DNA of 64,000 nt, from contig DATGMD010000051.1 in NCBI GenBank assembly GCA_035293805.1, positions 186,001 through 250,000 of the forward strand, given 5' to 3'. The notes under the pieces were generated by a model. It did not search any database and had not been told where the DNA came from. It saw nothing but the letters and a program-made list of their open reading frames with translations. The position numbers and the translations under genes were made by a program. This document shows, one piece after another, positions 50,999-59,276 of this stretch; position 1 is the stretch's first letter, and every line of letters starts with the position of its first letter. The stretch comes from JAJPHF01 sp035293805 (GTDB lineage: Bacteria; Chloroflexota; UBA6077; JAJPHF01).

Positions 50999-51502
50999 CT
51001 AGCAGGAGGCGCCGTAGCCGCAGAGCTGGGGCGCCACGTAGTAGGCGCCGTTACTGTAGTAGCCGCCGTAGCTCGACGGCCAGTCGTAGGCAGAGCCGTA
51101 CCCGTTGCCGTAGGTCCCGTCCCAGTAGGAGTAGGGATAGCCCGGGCTCACGCTGTAGGGGCTGGTCGTGGTGACGCCATACTGGTAGGCGGCGTAGGGA
51201 TTGCTATACGCCACGTACGGGTAGGCGTAGCCGCCGTAAGGGTAGCCACTGCTGCTGTACGGGTAGCTGTAGCCGAACCAGGCGGATGCGCCGGAGCCCG
51301 GATAGTTCACGGCCGGCGCGGACAGGCCGCCGTAGGGCGAGGGGTAGCCGTAGTAGCCGTAGCCCACGTACTGGTGTGGGGCAGCGGACGTGGCCGCGGG
51401 AACCGTCGCGGCGGCGGCCGGGGCGGGCGCTGCGCTCATCACGGCGAGCAGCGCCGCGCCGGCCACCGCGGCGGCGAAGATGCGTATGCTTGGGCCAGTC
51501 AT
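50999..51502 (-). CDS. Secreted tyrosine-rich low-complexity protein
   Basis: 167 residues. Signal peptide IRIFAAAVAGAALLAVMSAA followed by about 135 residues of which 32 are Tyr, in GYGYYGYPSPYGG, SYPYSSSGYPYGGYAYPYV and SSYGGYYSNGAYY motifs with Gly, Ser and Pro. It ends LCGYGASC with the only two cysteines of the mature part. No known domain; composition suggests an aggregating, adhesive or dityrosine-crosslinkable surface polymer. AAGGAGG lies before ATG 51502. Single gene. Confidence 0.82.
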   Translation of the reverse strand: MTGPSIRIFAAAVAGAALLAVMSAAPAPAAAATVPAATSAAPHQYVGYGYYGYPSPYGGLSAPAVNYPGSGASAWFGYSYPYSSSGYPYGGYAYPYVAYSNPYAAYQYGVTTTSPYSVSPGYPYSYWDGTYGNGYGSAYDWPSSYGGYYSNGAYYVAPQLCGYGASC

Positions 51503-51611
51503 GATCGTCCTCCTTGACGGGGCGTCGAGCCGCACGTCGAGCTTGCCCGTCTATCGGGCAGGACGCATGCCAGCCGCCTCGCCCCGGCCCGCACGTGGGC
51601 CGGCGCGCCGC

Positions 51612-51628
51612 GGCGCTACAATAGCGCC
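51612..51628. promoter_or_regulatory. Inverted repeat overlapping a -10 box upstream of the DUF2007 gene
   Basis: GGCGCTA (51612-51618), loop CAA, TAGCGCC (51622-51628). TACAAT (51617-51622) within it is a plausible -10 for ATG 51661. Could be an operator or a short hairpin. Confidence 0.45.
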
Positions 51629-51660
51629 AAGGCCGGGGCGGACCGGCAGGAGGCCCGGAC

Positions 51661-52002
51661 ATGCCATTTTGCCCAGCGTGCCGGACGGAGTATCAGGCGT
51701 GGGCGCGGCAGTGCGCCGACTGCGGCGTGCCGCTGGTGGACGCGCTGCCGCCGGCCGCGCCGCCCGCGCCCGTCGGGCGCCCGGTCGTCGAGGTGCCAAT
51801 CGCCACGTTCCGCGACCACGCCCAGGCGGCGATGTGGGCCGAGTGGCTGCGCGGCGAGGGCATCCTGTCGGTTCTGGTGCCGCTCGGGCCGGGCGCCGGC
51901 GCCTGGGGCTCGTCCGACATCCTGCCGCACGAGCTGCGCGTGGCCGCCGAGGACGCGGCCCGAGCGCGGACGCTGCTTACCGAGATGGGCTACCGGTTGT
52001 GA
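51661..52002 (+). CDS. Zinc-ribbon plus DUF2007-like domain protein
   Basis: 113 residues. An N-terminal zinc ribbon FCPACRTEYQ...CADCGVPL (CxxC, CxxC), a Pro/Ala linker, and a C-terminal DUF2007-type domain (ATFRDHAQAAMWAEWLRGEG, EDAARARTLLTEMGY). Such proteins are annotated as putative signal-transducing; role unknown. GCAGGAGGC precedes the ATG. It converges on the FMN reductase gene. Confidence 0.8.
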   Translation: MPFCPACRTEYQAWARQCADCGVPLVDALPPAAPPAPVGRPVVEVPIATFRDHAQAAMWAEWLRGEGILSVLVPLGPGAGAWGSSDILPHELRVAAEDAARARTLLTEMGYRL

Positions 52003-52016
52003 AGCTCGCCGCCAGG

Positions 52017-52574
52017 CTAGAACAGCGTCGGGCCGAGCGCCTGGCCGCCGACGGCGCGGGCGAGCCTGACCACGTCGCGGCCCAGCTGCTGCGCCTCCTC
52101 GCTCAGCTTCGGGTCGTCGGGGCGGCCATCCACCAGCTTGAAGCTGCCGCCGTAGAGGATCGCCGGCACCACGTGCACCTGGAAGAAGGCCATCGCCGTG
52201 CGCAGCCCCAGGTCCAGGCCGAGGTAGTGGTGCTGGCTGGCGCCGGTGGCGACCAGCCCCGCCGCCTTGCCCACCACGTACTCTTTGGGGATCACGTCGA
52301 TCAGGTTCTTCAGCGCGCCCGTCATGCCGCCGCGGTACATCGGCGAGCCGAGCACGTAGGCGTCCGCGGCCTGCACGCGCGCCAGCACCGCCTGCGTCGC
52401 CGGCGAGTAGGCCTCGGGCGGCCGGCCGTCGGCCCAGTCGATCGGCGTCTCCGCCAGGTCCACGAGGTCCGTCTGCACGTCGTCCAGGCTGGCCGCGCCG
52501 GCAAGCGCCAGCTCGATCAGCGCCCGCGTGCGCCCGCTGTGCGCCGCGCTCCCACACACGCCCAGCACTAGCAT
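52017..52574 (-). CDS. NAD(P)H-dependent FMN reductase
   Basis: 185 residues. Flavodoxin-like fold: LVLGVCGSAAHSGRTRALIE (phosphate-binding loop), DAYVLGSPMYRGGMTGALKN (flavin site) and ATGASQHHYLG. It matches SsuE/NADPH-dependent FMN reductases that supply FMNH2 to a monooxygenase. Its ATG directly follows the stop codon of the LLM monooxygenase gene upstream (zero gap), so the two are coupled. Confidence 0.92.
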   Translation of the reverse strand: MLVLGVCGSAAHSGRTRALIELALAGAASLDDVQTDLVDLAETPIDWADGRPPEAYSPATQAVLARVQAADAYVLGSPMYRGGMTGALKNLIDVIPKEYVVGKAAGLVATGASQHHYLGLDLGLRTAMAFFQVHVVPAILYGGSFKLVDGRPDDPKLSEEAQQLGRDVVRLARAVGGQALGPTLF

Positions 52575-53723
52575 CTACGCCTCCGGGCGGAACGGCTGGC
52601 GCAGCCCCGCCTGCTCCATGAGCGGCAGCACCTCGGCGATCCACTGCTGCAGCTCCGCCTCGTAGTTCACCCACGACAGCACCACGCCGTTCATCCCCGC
52701 GCGGGCGAGCCCCGCCAGCTTGTCCACGATCTGCTCGGGCGTCCCCACGAGCGGGTAGCCGCCCCAGCCGGCGATGAAGTGGAACTTGAACGCTTCCATC
52801 GCCTCGGGCGGCAGCGTCTCGGCCTGAATGCCCATCACCCGCGTCAGCGTCTCCACGGCCTCCCAGTCGCCCCGCTCGCGCACGTAGTAGTTCAGGTAGT
52901 CGGTCGCCTCTTGCTCCGTGGGGCGACACACGACGTAGGCGCTGCTCCACACCTGCACTTCGCGGCGGAACTCGTCGCGCGCGAGGTTGCGCAACGCGTC
53001 CACCTGCGCCTTCACGCCGTCGTAGTCGTGGCGCTGCAGCACCACGAACGCCATGTCGGCGTATTTCGCCGCGAAGCGCCGCCCCGTGGCCGAGCCGCCC
53101 GCGTTCATGATCGGCGGGAACGGCTTCTGGATCGGCTTCGGCTGGTGGAAGCCCTTCTGGATGCGGAAGAAGCGCCCCTCGTAGTCGAACTCGTCCTCGG
53201 CCGTCCAGAGCCGCTTCACGACCTCCAGCCACTCGGCCGCGTACTCGTAGCGCGTGTCGTGCTCCATGATCGGGGCGCCGAACATCTCTAGCTCCGGCTG
53301 GAACCAGCCGCAGACGACGTTCAGCGCGAAGCGGCCGTTCGAGATGTGGTCGATCGTCGTGCCCTGCTTCGCCGCCATGATGGGGTGCACGGTCGGCACG
53401 TGCGACGTGGAGAACACGCCCGTGTGCTCGGTGACGCCCGCCACGCCGGCCGCCCAGGTGTACGTCTCGAAGCAAGCCCCGTTGAAGTTCGTCGGGCCGC
53501 CGAAGCCCTTCCAGCGCGCCACCGGCACCATCGCCTCCAGCCCGGCGCGGTCGGCCAGCGTGGCGATGCGCTTGGTGTTCGGCCAGCTCGTCTCCAGCCG
53601 CCCCTCGGCCAGCGTGATGGCGCAGCCGTTGCTCACGTTGGCGCCGAACACGCCCAGCTTCATGCGGTTGTCGTTGAACAGCGGGTTCGTCGCCCGCCGC
53701 GTGTCAGCCTGCTCGACAGCCAT
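52575..53723 (-). CDS. LLM-class FMNH2-dependent monooxygenase (RutA/SsuD/NtaA group)
   Basis: 382 residues. TIM-barrel luciferase-like fold: MKLGVFGANVSNGCAITLAE, ATLADRAGLEAMVPVARWKG, HISNGRFALNVVCGWFQPEL and IMNAGGSATGRRFAAKYADM match the RutA/SsuD-like group that oxygenates pyrimidines, sulfonates or sulfones. The neighbouring FMN reductase supplies reduced flavin. ATG 53723 is chosen: the earlier in-frame ATG (53759) overlaps a -10-like TAGAAT at 53758-53763. Divergent from a DszC-type gene. Confidence 0.9.
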   Translation of the reverse strand: MAVEQADTRRATNPLFNDNRMKLGVFGANVSNGCAITLAEGRLETSWPNTKRIATLADRAGLEAMVPVARWKGFGGPTNFNGACFETYTWAAGVAGVTEHTGVFSTSHVPTVHPIMAAKQGTTIDHISNGRFALNVVCGWFQPELEMFGAPIMEHDTRYEYAAEWLEVVKRLWTAEDEFDYEGRFFRIQKGFHQPKPIQKPFPPIMNAGGSATGRRFAAKYADMAFVVLQRHDYDGVKAQVDALRNLARDEFRREVQVWSSAYVVCRPTEQEATDYLNYYVRERGDWEAVETLTRVMGIQAETLPPEAMEAFKFHFIAGWGGYPLVGTPEQIVDKLAGLARAGMNGVVLSWVNYEAELQQWIAEVLPLMEQAGLRQPFRPEA

Positions 53724-53757
53724 CGGTTCCCCCGTCGCCTGATCGTGCGCCTGCCAC

Positions 53758-53763
53758 ATTCTA
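53758..53763 (-). promoter_or_regulatory. Candidate -10 box for the LLM-FMN reductase operon
   Basis: TAGAAT on the minus strand, 34 bases upstream of ATG 53723; it overlaps the alternative ATG at 53759 and so argues against that start. Confidence 0.5.
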
Positions 53764-53895
53764 GCCCGCGCCAGGGGGCGGCGCCGCTCGCCGGCGCCCC
53801 GCGCCTGCCAGGCGCGCGAGCCGTCAGGCGGCGTGCCTGTACGTCCGCTTGTCCGCGCCGGGCCGGGCGGGCATAGTGGACGCGGGAGGGCGACG

Positions 53896-55044
53896 ATGGA
53901 CGCGCGGGCGATTCTCGGCGGCGTGCAGGCGATCGCCGCGGACTTTGCCGCCGAGCGGGGCGCGCGCCAGCAGCGGCGGGCGCTCGACGCGGCCGACTTC
54001 GCGCGGCTGCGGGAGGCCGGCTTCCTGCTCACCGGCGTGCCGGTCGCCCAGGGCGGCATCTGGGAGAGCGTCGCGCGATCCACCCGTCCGGTCTGCGACG
54101 CGCTGCGGACGCTCGCGCACGGCGACTCGTCGGTGGCGCTCGTCAGCGCCATGCACCCGGCGGTGCTTGGCTTCTGGCTGGCCACGCCCCAGGCACCCGC
54201 ACCCTACCAGGAAGCCTGGGACGCCCAGCGCCGCCAGGTCTGCCAGACGGCGTGCGACGGCGCCTGGTGGGGCACCATCACGTCGGAGCCCGGCAGCGGC
54301 GGCGACGTGGCGCAGACGCGGGCTGTCGCGCGCCCCGACCCGGACGGCGCGTATCGCCTCTCCGGGGCGAAGCACTTCGGCAGCGGCTCCGGCATCGCGT
54401 CGTACATGCTCACCAGCGCCGTGCCCGACGGCGAGACCGAGCCCGACTGGTTCTTCCTCCCGGTCCAGGGCGCCCCCTGGGATGGCTCGACCGGCATGCG
54501 CCTCGTGGCTGAGTGGGACGGGCACGGCATGATCGCCACCCAGAGCCACGCCTTCGCCTTCACCGAGTTCCCCGCCACGCGCTTCGCCTGGCCCGGCCAC
54601 TGGCGCGCGATTCAGGACGCCGTCGGCGGGCTCATCGGCTGCCTGTTCACCGCGGTGATCGTCGGGATCGTGGAGACGGCGCTGGATGCCGCCCGCCAGC
54701 AGCTCGCGCGCCGGCGCGGCGCGCTGCGGCCTTACGAGCAGGTCGAGTGGGCGCGCGCCGATCTCGAAGGCTGGCTGGCGCAGCAGGCGTACGAGGGGAT
54801 GCTGCGCGCCGTCGAAGCGGGCGACCGCGTCCCGGCCGCCGTGGTGCGCGGCAAGACCGCCGTCGCGGAGCTAGCCGAGTCCGCCCTCGGCCGCCTCTGC
54901 AAGGTGCTGGGCGGCGGCGTGTACGCCCGCCACGCGCCGTTCGGCTTCTGGGCGCAGGACGTGCGCGCGCTCGGCTACCTCCGCCCGCCGTGGGGGCTGG
55001 CCTACGACCGCCTGCTCGATACCTCCTGGGACGACCCGCCGTAG
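53896..55044 (+). CDS. Acyl-CoA dehydrogenase-fold flavin monooxygenase (DszC/SfnC-like)
   Basis: 382 residues. Acyl-CoA dehydrogenase fold (RLREAGFLLTGVPVAQGGIW, WWGTITSEPGSGGDVAQTRA, LIGCLFTAVIVGIVETALDA) but without the Glu-base motif of true dehydrogenases near the C-terminus (KVLGGGVYARHAPFGFWAQD), which fits FMNH2-dependent oxygenases such as DszC, SfnC or HpaB-like enzymes. GGGAGGG precedes ATG 53896. Divergent from the LLM monooxygenase-reductase pair, whose reductase could supply its flavin. Confidence 0.8.
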   Translation: MDARAILGGVQAIAADFAAERGARQQRRALDAADFARLREAGFLLTGVPVAQGGIWESVARSTRPVCDALRTLAHGDSSVALVSAMHPAVLGFWLATPQAPAPYQEAWDAQRRQVCQTACDGAWWGTITSEPGSGGDVAQTRAVARPDPDGAYRLSGAKHFGSGSGIASYMLTSAVPDGETEPDWFFLPVQGAPWDGSTGMRLVAEWDGHGMIATQSHAFAFTEFPATRFAWPGHWRAIQDAVGGLIGCLFTAVIVGIVETALDAARQQLARRRGALRPYEQVEWARADLEGWLAQQAYEGMLRAVEAGDRVPAAVVRGKTAVAELAESALGRLCKVLGGGVYARHAPFGFWAQDVRALGYLRPPWGLAYDRLLDTSWDDPP

Positions 55045-55138
55045 GCACTACCCAGTGCCAACGCGGTAGGATGGGGAGACGCCCCGAGCGGGGTAGCCTC
55101 TGCCAGCCGCGCCCGGCAAAGGCCGCGGAGGAGTGGGG

Positions 55139-56002
55139 ATGGCGGCACGATCCTGGCGCCCGCGCGTGCAGCTCCAGCTTCCCTTCGTCAAGCCCTCCGG
55201 CCCCGGCGAAGCGGCGCCGCCCCCCACCCCGCAACCCTCAGCCCGCGCTGAGTCGCCGCCGCCCCCGGCGCCGCGCCAAGGCGTGGCGCCGGGCGAGCCT
55301 GCTCCCAAGACCCGGGGGCGCGAGCCGCCTGCCGCGCCGGCGCCGCCCGATGTCGGCTCCGCCGAGCCGCTCGCCCCCGACGAGCCGGCGGCCGAGGCGC
55401 CCGCGGTGCCGGCCGCCGACGCGCTGGTACTGGAGGTGCAGGTCAACCGCCGCCTGCGCCGCACCTACCGCTGGCGCATCGTCGGCGACCGCCTGATCGT
55501 CGAGCGGCCCGAGCGCGTGAGCGACCGCGACCTGCGCGCCACCCTCGCCACCATCCGCGACCGCGCCGCCGCTTACCTGCGCCGCCAGACGGTCGGCACC
55601 GACGCGGCGCTGCTGGCCCGGGCGCGACGGCTGCTCGCACGCTACTTCCCCGAGCGTCCCACGCTGCGCGCGGTCGGCTGGAGCGCCCGCCAGCACAAGC
55701 GCCACGGGAGCTGCTCCGGCGGCACCGGCGTCATCCGCCTCGCCGCGCACCTCCAGCGCTACCCGCCCTGGGTGGTCGACTACGTGCTCGTCCACGAGCT
55801 GGCCCACCTGCTGCACCCCGACCACTCGCCCGCCTTCTGGGCGGTCGTCAGCCGCTACCCGCTGGCCGAGCGCGCCCGCGGCTTCCTGCTCGCCTGCGAC
55901 CTCGGCTTCGCCGCCGATCCCGACGCGCCCGAGGCATACACAGGCTGCCCACAAGGCGACGACGACACCCGCCACATGGAGGAGGGGCCAGCCGTGCCCT
56001 AG
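55139..56002 (+). CDS. YgjP/SprT-like (M48-related) metallopeptidase
   Basis: 287 residues. Residues 1-95 are a Pro/Ala low-complexity extension; the YgjP domain follows (LVLEVQVNRRLRRTYRWRIV, LRAVGWSARQHKRHGSCSGG) with zinc motif HELAH in VLVHELAHLLHPDHSPAFWA and the distal His. Members include YgjP (reported as UTP pyrophosphatase) and predicted metal-dependent hydrolases. ATG 55139 has GGAGGAG five bases upstream. The N-terminal extension is unusual. Confidence 0.85.
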   Translation: MAARSWRPRVQLQLPFVKPSGPGEAAPPPTPQPSARAESPPPPAPRQGVAPGEPAPKTRGREPPAAPAPPDVGSAEPLAPDEPAAEAPAVPAADALVLEVQVNRRLRRTYRWRIVGDRLIVERPERVSDRDLRATLATIRDRAAAYLRRQTVGTDAALLARARRLLARYFPERPTLRAVGWSARQHKRHGSCSGGTGVIRLAAHLQRYPPWVVDYVLVHELAHLLHPDHSPAFWAVVSRYPLAERARGFLLACDLGFAADPDAPEAYTGCPQGDDDTRHMEEGPAVP

Positions 56003-56088
56003 CGGGGCGGCGCCGCCGCTCTGCGCCACGGCCAGCGGACCACCAGGGACGGCCTGCTCATATCGAATCCGCCGCTGGAGTTCCCTTA

Positions 56089-56166
56089 CCCCCTCTCCTC
56101 CTGGGAGAGGGCCGGGGTGAGGGCGTCTTACTCCCTCTCCCCCTGGGAGAGGGTTGGGGTGAGGGC
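56089..56166. repeat. Two copies of the CTCTCCCCCTGGGAGAGG repeat
   Basis: Copies at 56089-56124 and 56131-56166, between the YgjP-type gene and the convergent ABC transporter gene; same family as 7405-7706 and 33484-33558. Confidence 0.88.
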
Positions 56167-56203
56167 GCGCCCCGGTAGGCGAACCCCCGGGCCAGCTCCG
56201 ACA

Positions 56204-57991
56204 TCAGCCGGCCGCTGCCCACGCCCGGGGCGGGCTGCTACTCGTGGGCTCGACGACGTGGAGCAGCGTGCGCCCGTCGCGGGGCGTCAGCACCAGGGCG
56301 CGGTCGGCGGCAGCCACCTGGTCGGGATGGTGGGTGACGCTCACGATGGTAGCCGCGGGGAGGCGGCGCTGGAGCACGTCGAGCAGGGCGTGCGCGCTCG
56401 GGGGGTCCAGGGCGGCCGTCGCCTCGTCGAGGAACAGCCAGTCGGGCCGGTGGAGCAGGACCCGGGCGAACGCCAGGCGCTGCTGCTCGCCCCCGCTGAG
56501 GAGCAGACTCCAGTTCTGCGACTCGTCCAGCCGGTCGCTCCACCCGCCGAGGTCGACGGCCCGGAGCGCCGCGCGGATCGCCGCGTCCTCGAAGGTTCCG
56601 GCAGGCGCCGGATAGGAGATGGCCTCGCGCAGCGTGGCGATGGGGATATACGGCTTCTGGGGAAGAAACATCACCCGCTTGTCGGCCGGTAGCCGCACCA
56701 GCCCGTGGCCGTAGGGCCAGATCCCCGCGATAGCGCGCAACAGGGTGCTCTTGCCGCAGCCGGACGGCCCGGCGATGACGACGTGGTCGCCGGGCTGGAT
56801 CGTGAAGCAGGCATCGGCGAGGAGCGCTGGCCCGTCCGGGCGGGCGAGCGTGAGGTGGTCCGCGCTCAGCGCCGAGGTTCCGTCCCGCGCGACGACCACC
56901 TCGGCCTGGCGCACCTCGCTCATGACCGCGCTGGTCGCCGCGCGGAAGCTCAGGAGCCGGTCCGCGGTCGCCTTCCAGGCCGCGAGGTCGCTGTAGCTGT
57001 CGATGAACCACGAGAGCGCCTGCTGCACCTGCCCGAAGGCCGTGCTGATCTGCATCAGGACGCCGAGCGTGATCAACCCCGCGAAGTAACGGGGCGCGGC
57101 GACGAGAAACGGAAAGACCACGGCGAGCTGCGCATAGCCGACCGTGAGGAAGGTGAGCCGCTTGATCGCCTCCATCAGCGCCCACCAGTTGCCCCGAATG
57201 CTGCCGAAGCCGTCTAGCAGGCGCTCCCGCTCGGCGGCTTCTCCCCGATACAGCGCGACGCTCTCCGCATGCTCGCGCAGCCGGGCGAGGGAGAAGCGGA
57301 AATCGGCCTCCAGCCGCTGCTGTTGGAAGTTCAGCCCGACCAGGCAGCGGCCGACGCGGTGGGTCAGGAAGCTGCCGACGAGCGCGTAGCCGACCGCCGC
57401 CCAGACCATGTAGCCCGGGATCGTCATGGACAGCGGGCCGACGGCAAGACCGAGCGGGCCGGAAATGGTCCACAGCACGACCACGAAGGAGCCGAGCGTG
57501 ACGACCGAGGAGAGGAGGTCTAGGGCGAGGGTGAGGGTGTTGGTCGTGAACAGCCGCAGGTCCTCGGCGATGCGCTGGTCGGGGTTATCCGTGCCGTGGT
57601 GGAGCAGCTCCAAGCGGTAGTAAGCCTGCCGATCGAGCCAGTCGTCGAGGTAGTGACGGGTGAGCCAGGTGCGCCAGCGAATCTCGAGCGCCTGGCGCAG
57701 GTACACCCGGTACACCGAGCCGACAATGTACAGGCCGGCGAGCAGGCCGAAGCGGAGCAGCAACGACTGGAAGGCGCCGAAGTCCTCCTGCTGCAAAGCG
57801 TCGTAGAAGTCCCGGTTCCAGTTGTTCAGCAGCACGAGGAGCCCGACCAGGCCCAGCGTCAGCGCGACGACGGCTGCGAGCAGCCCGCCCGCGACCCACC
57901 GCTCCTCCGAGCACCAGTAGGGGAGGACGAGGTGGCGGACGCGGGCGACGAAAGCCAGGGCGGCGCGCACGGAGGACCACTTCAGCCGCAT
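56204..57991 (-). CDS. ABC transporter, fused permease-ATPase of SbmA/YddA type
   Basis: 595 residues. N-terminal SbmA_BacA-like membrane domain (residues 1-330; LLNNWNRDFYDALQQEDFGA and the RWRTWLTRHYLDDWLDRQAY segment are diagnostic) followed by an ATPase with Walker A GPSGCGKSTLLRAIAG, signature LSGGEQQRLAFARVLLHRPD and Walker B WLFLDEATAALD. Homologues (YddA, Rv1819c, peroxisomal ABCD) move hydrophilic peptides, cobalamin or fatty acyl groups. AAAGGG precedes ATG 57991. It is a self-contained half transporter that dimerises. Confidence 0.93.
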   Translation of the reverse strand: MRLKWSSVRAALAFVARVRHLVLPYWCSEERWVAGGLLAAVVALTLGLVGLLVLLNNWNRDFYDALQQEDFGAFQSLLLRFGLLAGLYIVGSVYRVYLRQALEIRWRTWLTRHYLDDWLDRQAYYRLELLHHGTDNPDQRIAEDLRLFTTNTLTLALDLLSSVVTLGSFVVVLWTISGPLGLAVGPLSMTIPGYMVWAAVGYALVGSFLTHRVGRCLVGLNFQQQRLEADFRFSLARLREHAESVALYRGEAAERERLLDGFGSIRGNWWALMEAIKRLTFLTVGYAQLAVVFPFLVAAPRYFAGLITLGVLMQISTAFGQVQQALSWFIDSYSDLAAWKATADRLLSFRAATSAVMSEVRQAEVVVARDGTSALSADHLTLARPDGPALLADACFTIQPGDHVVIAGPSGCGKSTLLRAIAGIWPYGHGLVRLPADKRVMFLPQKPYIPIATLREAISYPAPAGTFEDAAIRAALRAVDLGGWSDRLDESQNWSLLLSGGEQQRLAFARVLLHRPDWLFLDEATAALDPPSAHALLDVLQRRLPAATIVSVTHHPDQVAAADRALVLTPRDGRTLLHVVEPTSSSPPRAWAAAG

Positions 57992-58187
57992 GGCAGGCAC
58001 CCTTTCGCGCGACGACGGAAGCACCGAGCGGCCGCCACTCGGCCCAGGCGCGCGCCGCACGCGCCGGAACCCGGTACTCTCCGATGATTAGTGTTCCACC
58101 CGCACTTAAAGAATGGCTAAATAACCGCCCGCCGGCGTGACTGGGTGCCCCGACAGCCTTTCGTGGCCCGCGCGCCGGGGCGGTGTG

Positions 58188-58193
58188 TACAAT
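58188..58193 (+). promoter_or_regulatory. TACAAT -10 box just upstream of lgt (near-leaderless)
   Basis: TACAAT ends ten bases before ATG 58203; transcription would start at about 58199-58201. No ribosome site precedes the ATG. Confidence 0.55.
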
Positions 58194-58202
58194 AACCGCG
58201 AG

Positions 58203-59183
58203 ATGGTTATCAACGTCGACCCCAACCTGATCGTGCTCGGCCCATTCGTGCTGAGCTGGCACGGCTTGTTCAGCGCCGTCGGGCTGGCCGCCGGCATCTG
58301 GCTCGCGGCACGGCTGCTGCGCGGCACCGTCGTCCCCGAGGACGAGGTCATGACGACCGCCTTCTGGGGCACGATCGGCGCGCTCATCGGCGCGCGGCTG
58401 TTCCACGTGGTCGATCAGTGGGGCTACTACAGCCAGCGACCGGTGCAGATCCTCCTGATCAACGAGGGTGGCATCGCCATCTACGGGGCCATCATCGGCG
58501 GTATGCTCGGCGGCTTCATCTACGCGCGCCTGCGGCGCCTGCCGGTGGGCCTGCTCGCCGACGCCGCCGGGATCGGGTTGATCCTGGGCATGGCCATCGG
58601 CCGCATCGGCGACGTCATCAACGGCGAGCACCACGGCGCCCACCTGCCCGCTGGCACCCCCTGGGCCGTGACCTACGTCAACCCGAACACGCTGGGCGAG
58701 CCGGGCGTGCCGGTCCACCTGGCGGTAGGCTACGAGCAGGTCGCCGACCTGTTGATCTATGGGCTGCTGCTCGGGCTGTGGGGGCGGCTGCCACGCACCG
58801 GCATGCTGTTCTGGCTCTACCTGCTGCTCTACTCCGTCGCGCGGTTCTTCATTACCTTCTTCCGCGTGGACACGATCATCGCCTTCGGCCTGACACAGGC
58901 CCAGCTCGTGGCGATCGGCTCGATGCTCGTCTCCCTCTGGTTCCTGGTCTACTTGCTCTCGCGCACGAACCGCGTGCCCGGCCCCGGCACGGCCGCGATC
59001 GAGCTGGCGCCAGCCGCCGCTGACGGCAGCTCGCCCGCGTCCCCGGCCCCGGCGGCCGACAGGGCGCCTGCGCCCCCGGCGCCCGAGCCGGCCGGCCCTG
59101 CCGCCGCGGAGCCCGCCGCGCCCCCGGCGGCTGCGGAACCCACCGCGCCCGCCGCCCCGCGCGCCTCCGAGCCCGGCCCCTGA
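58203..59183 (+). CDS. lgt: Prolipoprotein diacylglyceryl transferase with Ala/Pro tail
   Basis: 326 residues, inner-membrane enzyme that attaches diacylglycerol to the lipobox Cys, and so serves the lipoproteins encoded elsewhere here. Seven-helix core: VLSWHGLFSAVGLAAGIWLA, GGIAIYGAIIGGMLGGFIYA, and GRIGDVINGEHHGAHLP, where the usual Asn of GRxGNxxN is Asp. The last 70 residues are an Ala/Pro-rich low-complexity extension not found in typical Lgt. The start is probably leaderless (TACAAT at 58188). Confidence 0.95.
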   Translation: MVINVDPNLIVLGPFVLSWHGLFSAVGLAAGIWLAARLLRGTVVPEDEVMTTAFWGTIGALIGARLFHVVDQWGYYSQRPVQILLINEGGIAIYGAIIGGMLGGFIYARLRRLPVGLLADAAGIGLILGMAIGRIGDVINGEHHGAHLPAGTPWAVTYVNPNTLGEPGVPVHLAVGYEQVADLLIYGLLLGLWGRLPRTGMLFWLYLLLYSVARFFITFFRVDTIIAFGLTQAQLVAIGSMLVSLWFLVYLLSRTNRVPGPGTAAIELAPAAADGSSPASPAPAADRAPAPPAPEPAGPAAAEPAAPPAAAEPTAPAAPRASEPGP

Positions 59184-59276
59184 GCCCTGAGTTGACAGGC
59201 GCGGCGAGCGGTCCGTAGCATACCCCGACAACACCCCACGGGGCGCCGTTGCCCGGCGGCGCGGAAGGAGACGGAC

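Noticed and set aside
53757..53759. Upstream ATG as start of the LLM monooxygenase
   Set aside because: It overlaps a TAGAAT -10 box and lacks a ribosome site; ATG 53723 fits better.
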